Shown in pieces: positions 43,909-53,990 of a stretch of DNA of 64,000 bases. The notes under the pieces are model-generated. The model had not been told where the DNA came from. It saw nothing but the letters and a program-made list of their open reading frames with translations, and ran no database searches. The stretch lies in assembly GCF_009807035.1 (NCBI RefSeq), contig NZ_WUBI01000001.1:1054001-1118000 (forward strand), given 5' to 3'. The translations under genes and the position numbers were made by a program. How positions within the stretch are numbered: position 1 is the stretch's first letter; each line of letters begins with the position of its first letter. Source of the DNA: Paenibacillus dendrobii. GTDB taxonomy: Bacteria > Bacillota > Bacilli > Paenibacillales > Paenibacillaceae.

Positions 43909-45510
43909 TTAATTCCACGACGTATATTCGCTTGGTGTCATCCCGATTTCCCGTTTGAACAATTTGATAAAATAGCTCTTGTTGGCATAGCCCAGGTAAT
44001 CCGATATTTCCTCTACCGTCTTATTGGATTGCTGTAATAATTGTTTCGCCTTTTGAAGCTTAACCCTATTGACGTATTCGATGAAATTCTGGTTGGTTTC
44101 CCGCTTGAATAATCGGCTGAAGTAGCTTGAATTCAGGTTTAAGTATCCTGCCATATCTTCAAGGGTCAACTTCTCGGTTACATGTTGAATCACATATTGC
44201 TGTGCCCGGATCACCTCAGTTCGCTTCGAACGGACTGACAATATACTTAACTTGCCGGATAGCTCGATCAAATACTGTATAATCCAGCTCTGCAAATGTT
44301 CCATCGTGTGAATGCCGTTCACCACATCGTACAGCTTTTCTTCCGAATGGCTCTGCTGAACCTGCAAAGTAACTTTCGTCTTCATTTGCAAATCCATGAG
44401 CAGCTGCAGTACCCATTCCTTCACGTCCCCAGGATTAAAACGGTTGGCTCCTACCCATGCAGCCCATTCCTGTACGACAACTTCTAGTTGATCAGGTAGA
44501 TTCATAGCTAGGTTGTCATTCAGCTTCGAAAAAAAGGAGGCATACTCTTCGTACATGTCTTCGCTGGAAAAGGTAGATTTCTCAAAAGCATGAAGCTTGG
44601 ATTCCTCTAAATAAAAGCGCTGGCTAAACTCTTTCAGCATCGGTAATAAAACTTTTCGAAGCTCTTCGGGTCCGGATGCTTCCCTGCCGATGAAGCAGGT
44701 GACCGATATTTTCAAATACTCTTTAATGGCCTTCATCGCCTTGGAGACCGAATAATAGAGCAGCTGCCTCTCTTTGGCGGGTTCATCGCAACAGACGAGG
44801 ATGACCAGCTCATTGTTATGGTGAAAAATAACGCTCCGGTGCATGGAATCGAGCACTTCCTGGAGGACGTTCTCTACCGCAAACGCTATCGTATAATCGT
44901 TCATTTTACGGGAGCGGGCTACTTCAGACATCCGGTCCACGGAAACAACCAACGGCACATAATATCTGGCATCCAGTACAACTCCATTGATTTGAGCATG
45001 CTTCAACCATGCTTCCTTGGTCCAAGTTAGCTGGTACAGCGTGTCCTTCAGCAATTTCTCCTTTAGCGCCGAACGGTTTAGCGATTCCTTCTGCATATAC
45101 ATCATGACTTCTTGGGCCCTGCTTTTCTCCTCGCTCAAATCGACCGATATGTTACGCAGTAAATGCTGCAGCTGCTCTACATTCAGACTTTCTTTCAGAA
45201 CGTAATCGCTCACCTTTAATTTCATCGCTTGCTGGGCATAAACGAATTCATTATGACAAGACAGGATGACCGCCCTCAGCTGCGGATTCACTTTGCTGAA
45301 TTTCTCCAGCATCTCCAAGCCGTTCATCTTGGGCATCCCGATATCTGTAATGACGATGTCCGGAAAATTCCGCTGCGTGCTCTCCCAAGCCTCCAGTCCG
45401 TTCGAGTAACAACCAATCAGTTCGATGCCTAGTTCCTTCCACGAGACGCTTTGAGATAAATAACGTATAACAGGATAATCATCATCCACCAGAATTGCTG
45501 TCAACACCAT
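43909..45510 (-). CDS. YesN-type response regulator
   Basis: A 533-residue two-component regulator. REC domain (1-120): ILVDDDYPVIRYL, phosphoacceptor Asp in DIVITDIGMPKMNG, conserved Lys in VLKESLN. A long middle segment (about 130-410) is typical of the YesN group. The C-terminal AraC DNA-binding domain has GYLNLNSSYFSRLFKRETNQ and EISDYLGYANKSYFIKLFKREIG. I chose ATG 45510 rather than GTG 45516. It overlaps the kinase gene by 29 bases, which points to translational coupling. It likely controls the lipoprotein and permease genes beside it. Confidence 0.93.
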   Translation of the reverse strand: MVLTAILVDDDYPVIRYLSQSVSWKELGIELIGCYSNGLEAWESTQRNFPDIVITDIGMPKMNGLEMLEKFSKVNPQLRAVILSCHNEFVYAQQAMKLKVSDYVLKESLNVEQLQHLLRNISVDLSEEKSRAQEVMMYMQKESLNRSALKEKLLKDTLYQLTWTKEAWLKHAQINGVVLDARYYVPLVVSVDRMSEVARSRKMNDYTIAFAVENVLQEVLDSMHRSVIFHHNNELVILVCCDEPAKERQLLYYSVSKAMKAIKEYLKISVTCFIGREASGPEELRKVLLPMLKEFSQRFYLEESKLHAFEKSTFSSEDMYEEYASFFSKLNDNLAMNLPDQLEVVVQEWAAWVGANRFNPGDVKEWVLQLLMDLQMKTKVTLQVQQSHSEEKLYDVVNGIHTMEHLQSWIIQYLIELSGKLSILSVRSKRTEVIRAQQYVIQHVTEKLTLEDMAGYLNLNSSYFSRLFKRETNQNFIEYVNRVKLQKAKQLLQQSNKTVEEISDYLGYANKSYFIKLFKREIGMTPSEYTSWN

Positions 45511-47302
45511 GCTCACCTCTCTCCAGCTGGAATGGAAATGTTAATATGATGTTCGTTCCTACGTCCCTCTCACTGTGAATTTCGAGTTGAACATCGGGAC
45601 CGTAAATAAGACGCAGGCGCTGGAATACATTCTGTACGCCAATACCGGAAAAACCTTTTTTTGCAGGTTCGGTGTGCATTTGTACACTGTCTACGCCTGC
45701 ACGGAGCTCCTGTATCTGAACCTCACTCATCCCAACCCCATTGTCCCTGACCGATATCCTCAGATCATTCGTTCCATCTTTCGTGAGATGCTGAGCATCA
45801 ATGAATATATCCCCGTCAAACTGTTCAAACCCATGGATGATAGCGTTTTCAATGAGGGGTTGAATCATGAATCTTGGAACCAGGGCATTCTCGCATCCTG
45901 TCTCATAACCGACTTCAAGTCTGACTTGATTGGCATGACGGAAATTCATCAACCGGATATAATGCTGAACGGTATCGACCTCTTCGAATAGGGGGATGAA
46001 CTCATTGTGTCGGTTGATCGTCATCCGCAATAAGGAAGACAAGGAGGATATTAATTCCGCGTTTTCCTTATCACCTTGAATCAAGATATTCAGCCGGATC
46101 GAATTCAGCAAGTTGAACATAAAATGCGGGTTGATTTGAGCCTGAAGCATCTCCAGTTCGGCCTTCCGTTTCTTGGATTGTTCGACGGTAATTTGCTCAA
46201 TCATCGACTCAATCCGGTCAAGCATATGATCAATGGTCTTTGCCAGCTGTGTCACCTCGTTATCGCCGCGTATCCCGGAACGTATATCCAACTGTCCATG
46301 GCCGATATGGGTGATAAAGCGGCTTAAATCCCTGATTGGCTTCGTAAATTTCGAGATCAAGGCAGTCAATAACATGCAAAACAGTGTAAAGAATAAAACC
46401 TGTAATCCAAAGCTGACCAAAAGAATTTGTTTGTTTTTCGAAACAGCCGACGACAAGGGAACCAAACTCACCAGACGCCAGTTATTCGCATGAATGGCCT
46501 GCTCCGCGTATACGTATTTTTTGCCATCCATTTCAATGGTCCTTGCATGCTCCTGCGGATTCCACCATGACATGTTGCTGCCAATGAGCGAAGGATCGGA
46601 ATGTGAGATCACTTTCCCGTCCTCGCTGAGCAGCATGATCTCCTGATTGGAACTCGAGCCTTTGATGAGATAATTTCGGATCTTATTCTCATTCACGCTA
46701 ATAACCACATAACCGATTGCGCTGTTGGAAGATGTTCGAATCGGTCTTCCAATCGTGACGAGAAAAGAATTCTTTTTATGAAGCGTGTCAAAATAATTCT
46801 GCTGCAAACCGACCCAATAGGTTGAGAATGAAGGCATTTGATTTAACTGCGTAAACCACGGCTGATCATACAGCCTCATAGGATTAAAATCACTGTAAGA
46901 ATAATTGGTGTATGTAAAATCGTTCTTCCCCAAGATGGTCACATAGAACTCATCATGCTGGCCGAACAGCTCATCCAGCAGCCGGATCAACCGGCTGTAA
47001 CTCACGAGATAATCGTCCTTTTGTTCCTGCGTCCCCTTCTTCTTCTGTCCGGAAATAATATGCTGCCTGATCTCCGTATTCGTCAGCACGGTATTCGACA
47101 GCTCCAAAGTCTGATCCAAAACACTGTTCACATCCGATTGTACGGCCTTTAATGCATCTTCCGAACTGACGACCGCCCGGTCCAACAGAAGATCCTTCGT
47201 CAGAAAATTGGTCAATAGATAAATTCCGCCAAGCGGAAGAAGAAAGCATACCAATGCAGACCAGATCAATTTTTTTCGCAATGAGAATTTGGCTATCTTC
47301 AC
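45482..47302 (-). CDS. YesM-type sensor histidine kinase
   Basis: A 606-residue membrane kinase. TM1 is near residues 13-33, followed by an extracellular sensing region of about 260 residues, TM2 (KQILLVSFGLQVLFFTLFC), HAMP (FTKPIRDLSRFI), the phosphoacceptor block LQAQINPHFMFNLLNSI and the ATPase domain with IQPLIENAIIHGFE (N box), RDNGVGM (G1) and GFSGIGVQNV (G2). Start is GTG 47302. It is paired with the overlapping YesN regulator and lies directly downstream of a sugar-binding lipoprotein. Confidence 0.93.
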   Translation of the reverse strand: MKIAKFSLRKKLIWSALVCFLLPLGGIYLLTNFLTKDLLLDRAVVSSEDALKAVQSDVNSVLDQTLELSNTVLTNTEIRQHIISGQKKKGTQEQKDDYLVSYSRLIRLLDELFGQHDEFYVTILGKNDFTYTNYSYSDFNPMRLYDQPWFTQLNQMPSFSTYWVGLQQNYFDTLHKKNSFLVTIGRPIRTSSNSAIGYVVISVNENKIRNYLIKGSSSNQEIMLLSEDGKVISHSDPSLIGSNMSWWNPQEHARTIEMDGKKYVYAEQAIHANNWRLVSLVPLSSAVSKNKQILLVSFGLQVLFFTLFCMLLTALISKFTKPIRDLSRFITHIGHGQLDIRSGIRGDNEVTQLAKTIDHMLDRIESMIEQITVEQSKKRKAELEMLQAQINPHFMFNLLNSIRLNILIQGDKENAELISSLSSLLRMTINRHNEFIPLFEEVDTVQHYIRLMNFRHANQVRLEVGYETGCENALVPRFMIQPLIENAIIHGFEQFDGDIFIDAQHLTKDGTNDLRISVRDNGVGMSEVQIQELRAGVDSVQMHTEPAKKGFSGIGVQNVFQRLRLIYGPDVQLEIHSERDVGTNIILTFPFQLERGEHGVDSNSGG

Positions 47303-47419
47303 TGAATGCAGGCCCCAGATCTTGTATGAATTGGAACAGGGAAAACCGAAGTTTTCCCTTCCCCATCATTGTATATCCCTACTCCATGAACCATCAATCC
47401 TTTTATGAAATGAAATAGG

Positions 47420-48781
47420 TTAGTTTTTATTATTGTTTACGACCTCGGTAATTTTTTGGTCGATGCTGTCTATCGTTTTATCGATATCTTGTTTATTCAA
47501 AATGTACAGCTCCGCTTCCGGAATGACGACGTTTTTCGCTTCATCCGCATATTTGGCCGGTACCGGAGCAGAACCTGGAACTGTATTTTTGATCGTGTAT
47601 TTCAAGGATTCCACATCGATTTTGGATGGATCCTTCGAGGAATTCACAATCGTATCGACGAGCTTATCCGTATCGGATTTCGCCCAACCGGAGAATACTC
47701 TTCCGCCAATTTCCAGGCCTTCGGAAGTATACCATCTTACGAATTGATAAGCAGCTTCTTTATTTTTGGATTTTGCTGCCACTGCCATGTATGTCGGTTG
47801 AACCGGAGAATAATGCTTGCTCTCGCCCTCTAATTTAGGGAGCGGAGCGAACGCCGTTTTGAATGTAGCCGGAATCGCATCTGTTCCGCCGGATTCTGCT
47901 ACCATCCAGTCACCCATTGGAAGCATCGCCGCAAGTCCGTTGAAGTACTGGTTACGGTACGCCAGCTTTTGCGAAATAATGTCTTCGTAAGGGTTTACGC
48001 TTTTATCTTCATACATCATTCTCTTCATCATTTCCAAATTCGCTTTGAGCAGCGGATCCTTCGCATTGGACGTACCGTCGCCTTTAAGGAATGTATTATC
48101 GGATGATTTACTCATCAATTGCAATTGGAAGTAATCCGGCCAATTATGAAGATAAGCACCGTAACGTTTTTGCGCGCCTTCTCCTTGAGTTAATTTCTTG
48201 GCATAATCCTCAAAGTCTTTCCACGTCCAATCGGTCGGAACCGGTAAACCGGCTTCGTCCAGCATTGCTTTATTCATAATCACGAACCAGCGCTGCATGG
48301 AGGACGGGAGTGCATAAATTTTACCGTTTACTTGGGTATCTACCAGGTATTCATCTTCATACTTGTAGCCGTCTTTTTCAATGTAACCGTCAAGAGGCTC
48401 GAACAGTCCGATGTCCGCCCGCTGCGAATAGTTCGTATACGGAAGTTCCACAATGTCGAGCTGATCATTGGAAGCCGCCATGAGATCAAGCTTTTGCATG
48501 GATGCAACGGAATCGCCCTTTTCGTTCAGAAGATCCAGCTCCACCTTAATATTGGGATACTTTTTCTCGAATTCCGGGATGATCTTGCTCCATTGTGCTT
48601 TGGCATCGGTCTGCCATGTGCTCAGTTTCAGAACGACCTGTTCCGGTGTTGCTTCTTTGCCTGCATCTTTGGTTCCCTCAGCTGTGGATTCCGAGGTTTT
48701 GCTGTCACCATTACCGCAAGCCGCAACGACTAACGCAAGGGACAAGCTCAGCAGCATCGCCGATAATCTTTTGATTTTCAT
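47420..48781 (-). CDS. Extracellular sugar-binding lipoprotein (family 1)
   Basis: A 453-residue ABC-transporter binding protein. Signal peptide with lipobox LVVAAC (Cys about residue 22), so it is anchored to the membrane. Family 1 features: VVLKLSTWQTDAKAQWSKIIPEF, WFVIMNKAMLDEAGLPVPTDWTWKDF and PTYMAVAAKSKNKEAAYQFV. It binds an oligosaccharide for the two permeases upstream (48921 and 49766). GAGGAGGG lies before the ATG. Confidence 0.93.
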   Translation of the reverse strand: MKIKRLSAMLLSLSLALVVAACGNGDSKTSESTAEGTKDAGKEATPEQVVLKLSTWQTDAKAQWSKIIPEFEKKYPNIKVELDLLNEKGDSVASMQKLDLMAASNDQLDIVELPYTNYSQRADIGLFEPLDGYIEKDGYKYEDEYLVDTQVNGKIYALPSSMQRWFVIMNKAMLDEAGLPVPTDWTWKDFEDYAKKLTQGEGAQKRYGAYLHNWPDYFQLQLMSKSSDNTFLKGDGTSNAKDPLLKANLEMMKRMMYEDKSVNPYEDIISQKLAYRNQYFNGLAAMLPMGDWMVAESGGTDAIPATFKTAFAPLPKLEGESKHYSPVQPTYMAVAAKSKNKEAAYQFVRWYTSEGLEIGGRVFSGWAKSDTDKLVDTIVNSSKDPSKIDVESLKYTIKNTVPGSAPVPAKYADEAKNVVIPEAELYILNKQDIDKTIDSIDQKITEVVNNNKN

Positions 48782-48920
48782 ATAGACCCTCCTCTAAAAT
48801 ATCTGCATCCGTCAATCATAGAAGCAATTGAAAGCAAGTGATTACAAGAAACATCCTATCATGCTCGAATTTTTCGCGAAGTTCCCATTTTTTACGGAAG
48901 CCAAACTATTTTGACTTATA

Positions 48921-49742
48921 TCAACCCTTCACGCCGCCAAGCGATATTCCTTCAATGACTTGCTTTTGACCAATGGCAAAAATAATCAGCAGCGGCAGTA
49001 TGGCGGAAACCGCCCCGGCCATCATCAGTGAATATACGTCACCATACTGATCCCCAAAGAGGCGGATTCCAAGCTGAATCGTGAACAGTTCTTTGGATTT
49101 CAAAAAGATTAATGGATACTGATAGTCATTCCATGTCCATATGAATCTCAAAATAGCGTAGGTTGCCACACCGGGACGGATCAGCGGAAGCGCAATCTGC
49201 CAAAAGGTCCGGAAGTAACCCGCTCCATCCATTTTCCCCGACTCGATATATTCATTGTTCACTCCCATGAAAAACTGCTTTAACATAAATGCTCCGATGA
49301 TGCTGAAGCTGTTCAGCAGTATTAATCCCGCGTGGGTGTCTATCAAATGCAGGTAGTTAAACAATAAGAACTGCGGTACAAGGGAAGCTTGCGGCGGCAC
49401 CATGTACAAGGCAAGAACCAGCACAAACATCGCATCTCTGCCCCAGAACCGCAATTTAGAGAAACCATAGGCCGCAAGGGCACATACAAAGACATTAATG
49501 ACGGTCGTTGCGACGGTGATATAAATGGAATTCCAGTAATACCTTACGAATTGTCCGCTCCACACGGTACGATAGTTCTCTACTGCATTCCAGTGTTTAG
49601 GAATCCATTCGATTGGAAATTTGAATACATCCGCCTCGGGCTTGAATGACGTGGACAGCATCCATACGAATGGAAGAATGAACAGAATTCCGATCAGGGC
49701 CATGACGATGGTCCAAACGGTTTTGGAAATATGCAATTTCAT
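48921..49742 (-). CDS. Sugar ABC permease, MalG/CarB type
   Basis: A 273-residue inner-membrane permease with six TMs. The ATPase-contact EAA loop is EYIESGKMDGAGYFRTFWQIALPLIRPG; the N-terminal half has ILFILPFVWMLSTSFKPEAD typical of MalG-type units. It starts 23 bp after its MalF-type partner and precedes the lipoprotein by 139 bp. No ATP-binding subunit is in the window; a shared MsmX-like ATPase elsewhere is usual for this group. Confidence 0.93.
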   Translation of the reverse strand: MKLHISKTVWTIVMALIGILFILPFVWMLSTSFKPEADVFKFPIEWIPKHWNAVENYRTVWSGQFVRYYWNSIYITVATTVINVFVCALAAYGFSKLRFWGRDAMFVLVLALYMVPPQASLVPQFLLFNYLHLIDTHAGLILLNSFSIIGAFMLKQFFMGVNNEYIESGKMDGAGYFRTFWQIALPLIRPGVATYAILRFIWTWNDYQYPLIFLKSKELFTIQLGIRLFGDQYGDVYSLMMAGAVSAILPLLIIFAIGQKQVIEGISLGGVKG

Positions 49743-49765
49743 GTATGATCCTCCTCCCGGTTAAC

Positions 49766-50674
49766 TTAGTAGTTAACCCACTTTTTCTGAGCCAACATCT
49801 GTGCTCCTGTAATGATGAGACAGATCAGGAACAAGATTAGCGCCATACTGGACGCGTAGCCCGTCTTTAGTTGGTTAAAGGCCGTATCATACAATTCATA
49901 TACAATCACCGTTGTCGAATTCGCCGGTCCGCCTTGTGTCAGCACCTGGATCAGATCGAAAATCTTGAACGTACCAATGATACCCGTCACTAATAAAAAG
50001 AAGGTGGTTGGCGATATGCACGGCAGCGTGATGCTGCGGAATTTCACCCAAGTATTCGCGCCGTCGATCTCAGCCGCTTCGTACAGATCTTTCGGAATGG
50101 ATTGCAGTCCGGCAATATAAATAATGATGTTGTATCCCAGCAGAATCCACACCTGAATCATCATCAGGGACGGAAGCGCAAAGTCAATATCTGCAAGCCA
50201 TTTCGGCGGATTGGCCATTCCCAGTGACATCAGCGTTTTGTTCACCGGTCCAAGAGACGGATGGAACAGAACCTGCCAGACCATTGCAACCGCGACAATG
50301 CTAGAAATATAGGGCAGGAAGTACACCACCTTGAAGGTATCCTTCAGATAGACATGCCTGTCGATCAAAACGGCAAGGATCAAGGCAATCACCATCGTGA
50401 CCGGAACCGTGATGATGAACACCAGATTGTTGACCAAACTTTGCATAAATGCGCTGTCATGGAATAATTTGACGAAATTGCTTAATCCCGCGAATTTAAT
50501 GGCACCCATGCCCGCGACAAAATTCCAATTTGTGAAGCTGAGCAGCAAGGACCCGATGACTGGAATGAGCGTCAAAATAATCAGTCCGAGCATTAACGGC
50601 GCGACAAATAAATAGCCGGCCAATTGCTCCTTCGCTCCCATGCTGAGATGGGCTGACTTGTTCGTTTCTTTCAT
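49766..50674 (-). CDS. Sugar ABC permease, MalF/UgpA type
   Basis: A 302-residue permease with six TMs. LAGYLFVAPLMLGLIILTLIPVIGSLLLSFTNW is the N-terminal helix pattern, and the EAA loop is DLYEAAEIDGANTWVKFRSITLPCISP. It heads the second transporter module. GGAGGAGAAG lies before the ATG and a perfect inverted repeat just upstream. Confidence 0.93.
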   Translation of the reverse strand: MKETNKSAHLSMGAKEQLAGYLFVAPLMLGLIILTLIPVIGSLLLSFTNWNFVAGMGAIKFAGLSNFVKLFHDSAFMQSLVNNLVFIITVPVTMVIALILAVLIDRHVYLKDTFKVVYFLPYISSIVAVAMVWQVLFHPSLGPVNKTLMSLGMANPPKWLADIDFALPSLMMIQVWILLGYNIIIYIAGLQSIPKDLYEAAEIDGANTWVKFRSITLPCISPTTFFLLVTGIIGTFKIFDLIQVLTQGGPANSTTVIVYELYDTAFNQLKTGYASSMALILFLICLIITGAQMLAQKKWVNY

Positions 50675-50695
50675 GCTTCTCTTCTCCTCCTCAAC

Positions 50696-50712
50696 GTTTT
50701 GCGTAGCAAAAC
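50696..50712. promoter_or_regulatory. Palindrome before the MalF-type gene
   Basis: GTTTTGC-GTA-GCAAAAC, 7+3+7, lies about 22 bases before the ATG and next to its ribosome-binding site. It could be an operator or a hairpin in the leader. Confidence 0.4.
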
Positions 50713-50846
50713 CAGCTTCGGAAGCTTATCCGAATCTGCTGCGATGTTCGTTGTATCTTCATTGTAAAAAAGTCATCCGCAGCAAATAAGAAATAGAAAT
50801 GAGCATTTTGGAACGAATTTGACCAGTTTGCAACCACAGAAAAAAA

Positions 50847-50873
50847 CCTGCCGAGTAGAATATACTCCGCAGG
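50847..50873 (-). terminator. Terminator of the GH35 gene
   Basis: CCTGC-C/G-GAGTA stem with TACTC-GCAGG, a five-base loop, one mismatch and a T-run on the minus strand. It separates the two transporter modules. Confidence 0.8.
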
Positions 50874-50887
50874 CTTGTTCTGCTTGC

Positions 50888-52636
50888 TTAACCCAACTCC
50901 GGTTGATCGACAAAGGTAACCGCCGGCTCGTTTGTTCCGTACAGCTCCAATATAACGATCTCGTTGTCACCTGTTTTTAATATAGGCCCCGGCACGTACA
51001 GCGTTTTCTGCGGTCCGATATTCCAGTGACGCCCCAGATTGAATCCGTTGATGAACACGACTCCCTTCGTCCAGCCTTCAAGACTAATGAAGGTATCTGC
51101 CAGCTGATCGACGGTGAAGCTGCCCCGGAAAAACGCAGGCACTCCCTGCTGAATGTCAGGGGTATACGCCAAAGCGGACAGATCATTCAAAGGCAGCGGA
51201 TAGGTCGTCCATTCCGACAGAAACTGTCTTCCGAAGCGGACTCCCTCCGTGATGCCTTTGCGGTCTTTCATGTAAGGTCCATAGTTGACCCGTCCCATGT
51301 TCTCCACGAGTACGCTGATCCGAAGGCCTTCGGCGGGAACCTCGAATTCGATCTTCGTATCCGGCTCACAGCGGTCCAGCGTTCCGGCGAGCTTGCCGTC
51401 CAAGAATACAAGCGCGCGGTCGCGCAGGTCTTGAATGAAAAGTTCATCCTTCGGTCTCGGACCGGAAATGAACGTATCGTATTGGATAAAGCCGTAATCC
51501 TGCCCCAGCTTCTCCATCGGTTCCGGGTAAGCTGTATGAATTGCCGTGGAAATTCGGTCCAGGTTCGCAGATAATAAGGCTGTTTCCGTCAAAGCCACTT
51601 TTCCGTACGCTTTTTTCGGTACTGGAGCCGGAAGTTCCAGGGGTTGCAGAGGAACGTATTTCGCAATGACATCGCGAATCGCAAAAAATTTATCCGTGGG
51701 CTCACCATTTTCGCTCAAGGGCGAATCGTAATCGTAACTGGTCACGGTTGGCTCGTAGCTGTCTTCGGTATGTCCGTTGGCTCCATTCCAGAAGCCGAAG
51801 TTCGTTCCTCCATGGAACATATAGAAGTTCACGGATGCTCCCAGTCGGAGCATGTCATCCAGCACATTCGCAGCGTCCGCCGCCGAACGTGTGTGATGCT
51901 CCTCGCGCCAGTGGTCAAACCAGCCGTTCCAATATTCCATGCACATGAATGGAGCATCCGGCTGATACTCCCGCAGCTTGTCGAAGGATTCGGCTGCGCG
52001 TGACCCGAAATTCACCGTTGCAAGAACGCCATCGACCATTCCGCCCTGCAGCATGGCATCTTCAGCACCGTCGGAAGTGAACAGAAGCACATCCATTCCC
52101 CGGCGGATCATTGCGTCCTTCAAGTAGTTCAGGTACTTCTTGTCGTTGCCGTAGCTTCCATATTCATTCTCGATTTGCATGGCAATAATCGGACCGCCTT
52201 GAGTACAGAGCAGCGGTTTCAGCATAGGGAGAAGCACATCATAATAGTCATCCACATGATCCAGAAACGGTTTGTGGTAACAGCGAAGACGCATATCGGA
52301 GTCAGCTAAAAGCCAGGACGGAAGTCCTCCAAACTCCCATTCTGCACAAATATATGGAGACGGGCGCACAATGACGTGTAGTCCCAGCTGGCCTGCCAGC
52401 TCGACAAACCGGACCAGGTTTGCGATACCATCAAAATGGAACTGGCCTTTTGTCGGTTCATGCAGATTCCATGGCACGTACGTTTCCACGGTGTTCAAAC
52501 CGCAAGCCTTGAGCTTCAGAAGCCGATCCTCCCAGTACTCCGGCACGACGCGGAAGTAGTGGATCGCTCCCGATAATATTTGAATCCGCTCGTCATTAAC
52601 ATAAAAAGAATTTCCCGAATAACGAAATGTAGACAT
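50888..52636 (-). CDS. GH35 beta-galactosidase
   Basis: A 582-residue cytoplasmic glycosidase that removes terminal beta-galactose. The acid/base glutamate is in IAMQIENEYGSYG (about residue 157) and the nucleophile glutamate in FMCMEYWNGWFDHW (about 230). GGTNFGFWNGA and YDYDSPLSENG follow the family. Beta domains near the C-terminus resemble jelly-roll domains (HWNIGPQKTLYVPGPIL). ATG 52636 is supported by GGAGG 5 bases upstream. It ends the first module, 37 bp after the Gfo/Idh gene. Confidence 0.93.
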   Translation of the reverse strand: MSTFRYSGNSFYVNDERIQILSGAIHYFRVVPEYWEDRLLKLKACGLNTVETYVPWNLHEPTKGQFHFDGIANLVRFVELAGQLGLHVIVRPSPYICAEWEFGGLPSWLLADSDMRLRCYHKPFLDHVDDYYDVLLPMLKPLLCTQGGPIIAMQIENEYGSYGNDKKYLNYLKDAMIRRGMDVLLFTSDGAEDAMLQGGMVDGVLATVNFGSRAAESFDKLREYQPDAPFMCMEYWNGWFDHWREEHHTRSAADAANVLDDMLRLGASVNFYMFHGGTNFGFWNGANGHTEDSYEPTVTSYDYDSPLSENGEPTDKFFAIRDVIAKYVPLQPLELPAPVPKKAYGKVALTETALLSANLDRISTAIHTAYPEPMEKLGQDYGFIQYDTFISGPRPKDELFIQDLRDRALVFLDGKLAGTLDRCEPDTKIEFEVPAEGLRISVLVENMGRVNYGPYMKDRKGITEGVRFGRQFLSEWTTYPLPLNDLSALAYTPDIQQGVPAFFRGSFTVDQLADTFISLEGWTKGVVFINGFNLGRHWNIGPQKTLYVPGPILKTGDNEIVILELYGTNEPAVTFVDQPELG

Positions 52637-52672
52637 ATGTCCCTCCGAATGGTTCATGTTGTAAATCCTGGT

Positions 52673-53950
52673 TTATTTCACTTCCTCGCGGATGCTGTAA
52701 CGCTGTTCAAATTCTTTCAAGCTGATGATCTCGCCCGACGTTCTCGACTCCTCAGCTGCGAACGCCATCAGATGACTCTGAACGGAATGGTCCGCCGATG
52801 TAAGTCCTTGAGCGTTGCCGTCCTCGCGCACCAATTTGAGGAAATCCTTGATCAGTCTCATGTCTCCGCCGCCATGTCCAACATGTCCGCCCATGTCCTC
52901 AAAGGAAATCCGTTCGACCTTGCCGCTGCCGAAGTGGATAATCTCGATTTCATTCTTCTCCATGGCTCCGCGGATCTCGCCTGTCGTCCCCATCAGCTTG
53001 AGCGTCCGGCTGACATCCCTCGTAAACGCGCTCATCGTGAATGCAGCCGTAACGTCATTCGCAAATTCAAGATTCACGACTTGATGATCTACAACATCGT
53101 TATCGCAATGGTATACGCATTTTCCGTACGGCCCTTCTTGCAGCGCCTTATAGCGGGCATCATAGCTCATATCGTCGCTGATCGCTGAAGTCGGCCAGTT
53201 CGTATCCTCCGTCAAATAGATATCGGGTGCATAGTAAAGGCATTCGTCCGCAACCGGACAACCGTCCAAGCAACGAAGCGGTGCCCCTTCCGGTGCTTCC
53301 GAAGACTTAAAGTGGCTAAGTGAACCGAAGGAGGAAACGTTAACGCATTCCGAACCGGCCAGCCAGAGCAAAATGTCGAGATCATGGCAGGACTTTGCCA
53401 GAATCATCGGACTGGACTCATCCTTCCGGCGCCAGTTACCCCTTACGAAGCTGTGCGCTTGATGCCAATAGCCGACGTTCTCGTTATGCTGAATCGCCAT
53501 CAATTTACCGATCGCGCCTTTTGTCAGCAGTTCTTTCAGCGTTGTGAAAAACGGCGTGTATCTGAGTACGTGACAAATCGAAAATACAAGTCCGGCCTTG
53601 GACGCCATTTCCCCCATCCGTATGCATTCTTCTGGGTCAGGTGACATCGGTTTTTCAAGCAGCACATGATACCCCGCTTGCAGCGCCTTCATCGTCGGCT
53701 CGAAATGCTGCTGATCCTGGGTGCAAATGAGTACCGCATCCGCAAGCTTCGGCTTCGCGAAGAATTCGTCCCAATGTTCAAAACACATTTCATCGGCAAG
53801 TCCGTGCCTTGCCTTAAAGTTTTCTCTCCGCTGCTGTACCGGTTCCGCGACCGCAACGACTTCAAGCTCACCCGGATGCTGCAGCGCGTACTCCAAATAA
53901 TTGATTCCGCGCAGTCCCGCTCCGATCAATGCAACCTTTATTTTTTTCAT
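52673..53950 (-). CDS. Gfo/Idh/MocA-family oxidoreductase with Cys cluster
   Basis: A 425-residue oxidoreductase of the larger Gfo/Idh group. The Rossmann loop is VALIGAGLRGINYLEYAL, the lysine motif is HVLLEKPMSPDPEEC and the catalytic segment is ILAKSCHDLDILLWLAG. Unlike ordinary members it has an insertion of about 70 residues containing RCLDGCPVADEC and later KCVYHCDNDVV, five cysteines that could hold a metal. It is between the permeases and the galactosidase, in one operon, so it should act on the imported sugar, perhaps on a galactoside. Confidence 0.9.
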   Translation of the reverse strand: MKKIKVALIGAGLRGINYLEYALQHPGELEVVAVAEPVQQRRENFKARHGLADEMCFEHWDEFFAKPKLADAVLICTQDQQHFEPTMKALQAGYHVLLEKPMSPDPEECIRMGEMASKAGLVFSICHVLRYTPFFTTLKELLTKGAIGKLMAIQHNENVGYWHQAHSFVRGNWRRKDESSPMILAKSCHDLDILLWLAGSECVNVSSFGSLSHFKSSEAPEGAPLRCLDGCPVADECLYYAPDIYLTEDTNWPTSAISDDMSYDARYKALQEGPYGKCVYHCDNDVVDHQVVNLEFANDVTAAFTMSAFTRDVSRTLKLMGTTGEIRGAMEKNEIEIIHFGSGKVERISFEDMGGHVGHGGGDMRLIKDFLKLVREDGNAQGLTSADHSVQSHLMAFAAEESRTSGEIISLKEFEQRYSIREEVK

Positions 53951-53990
53951 ATGAAATTCTGCACTCCCTTGCGTATAAGTCTCCCTGCTG

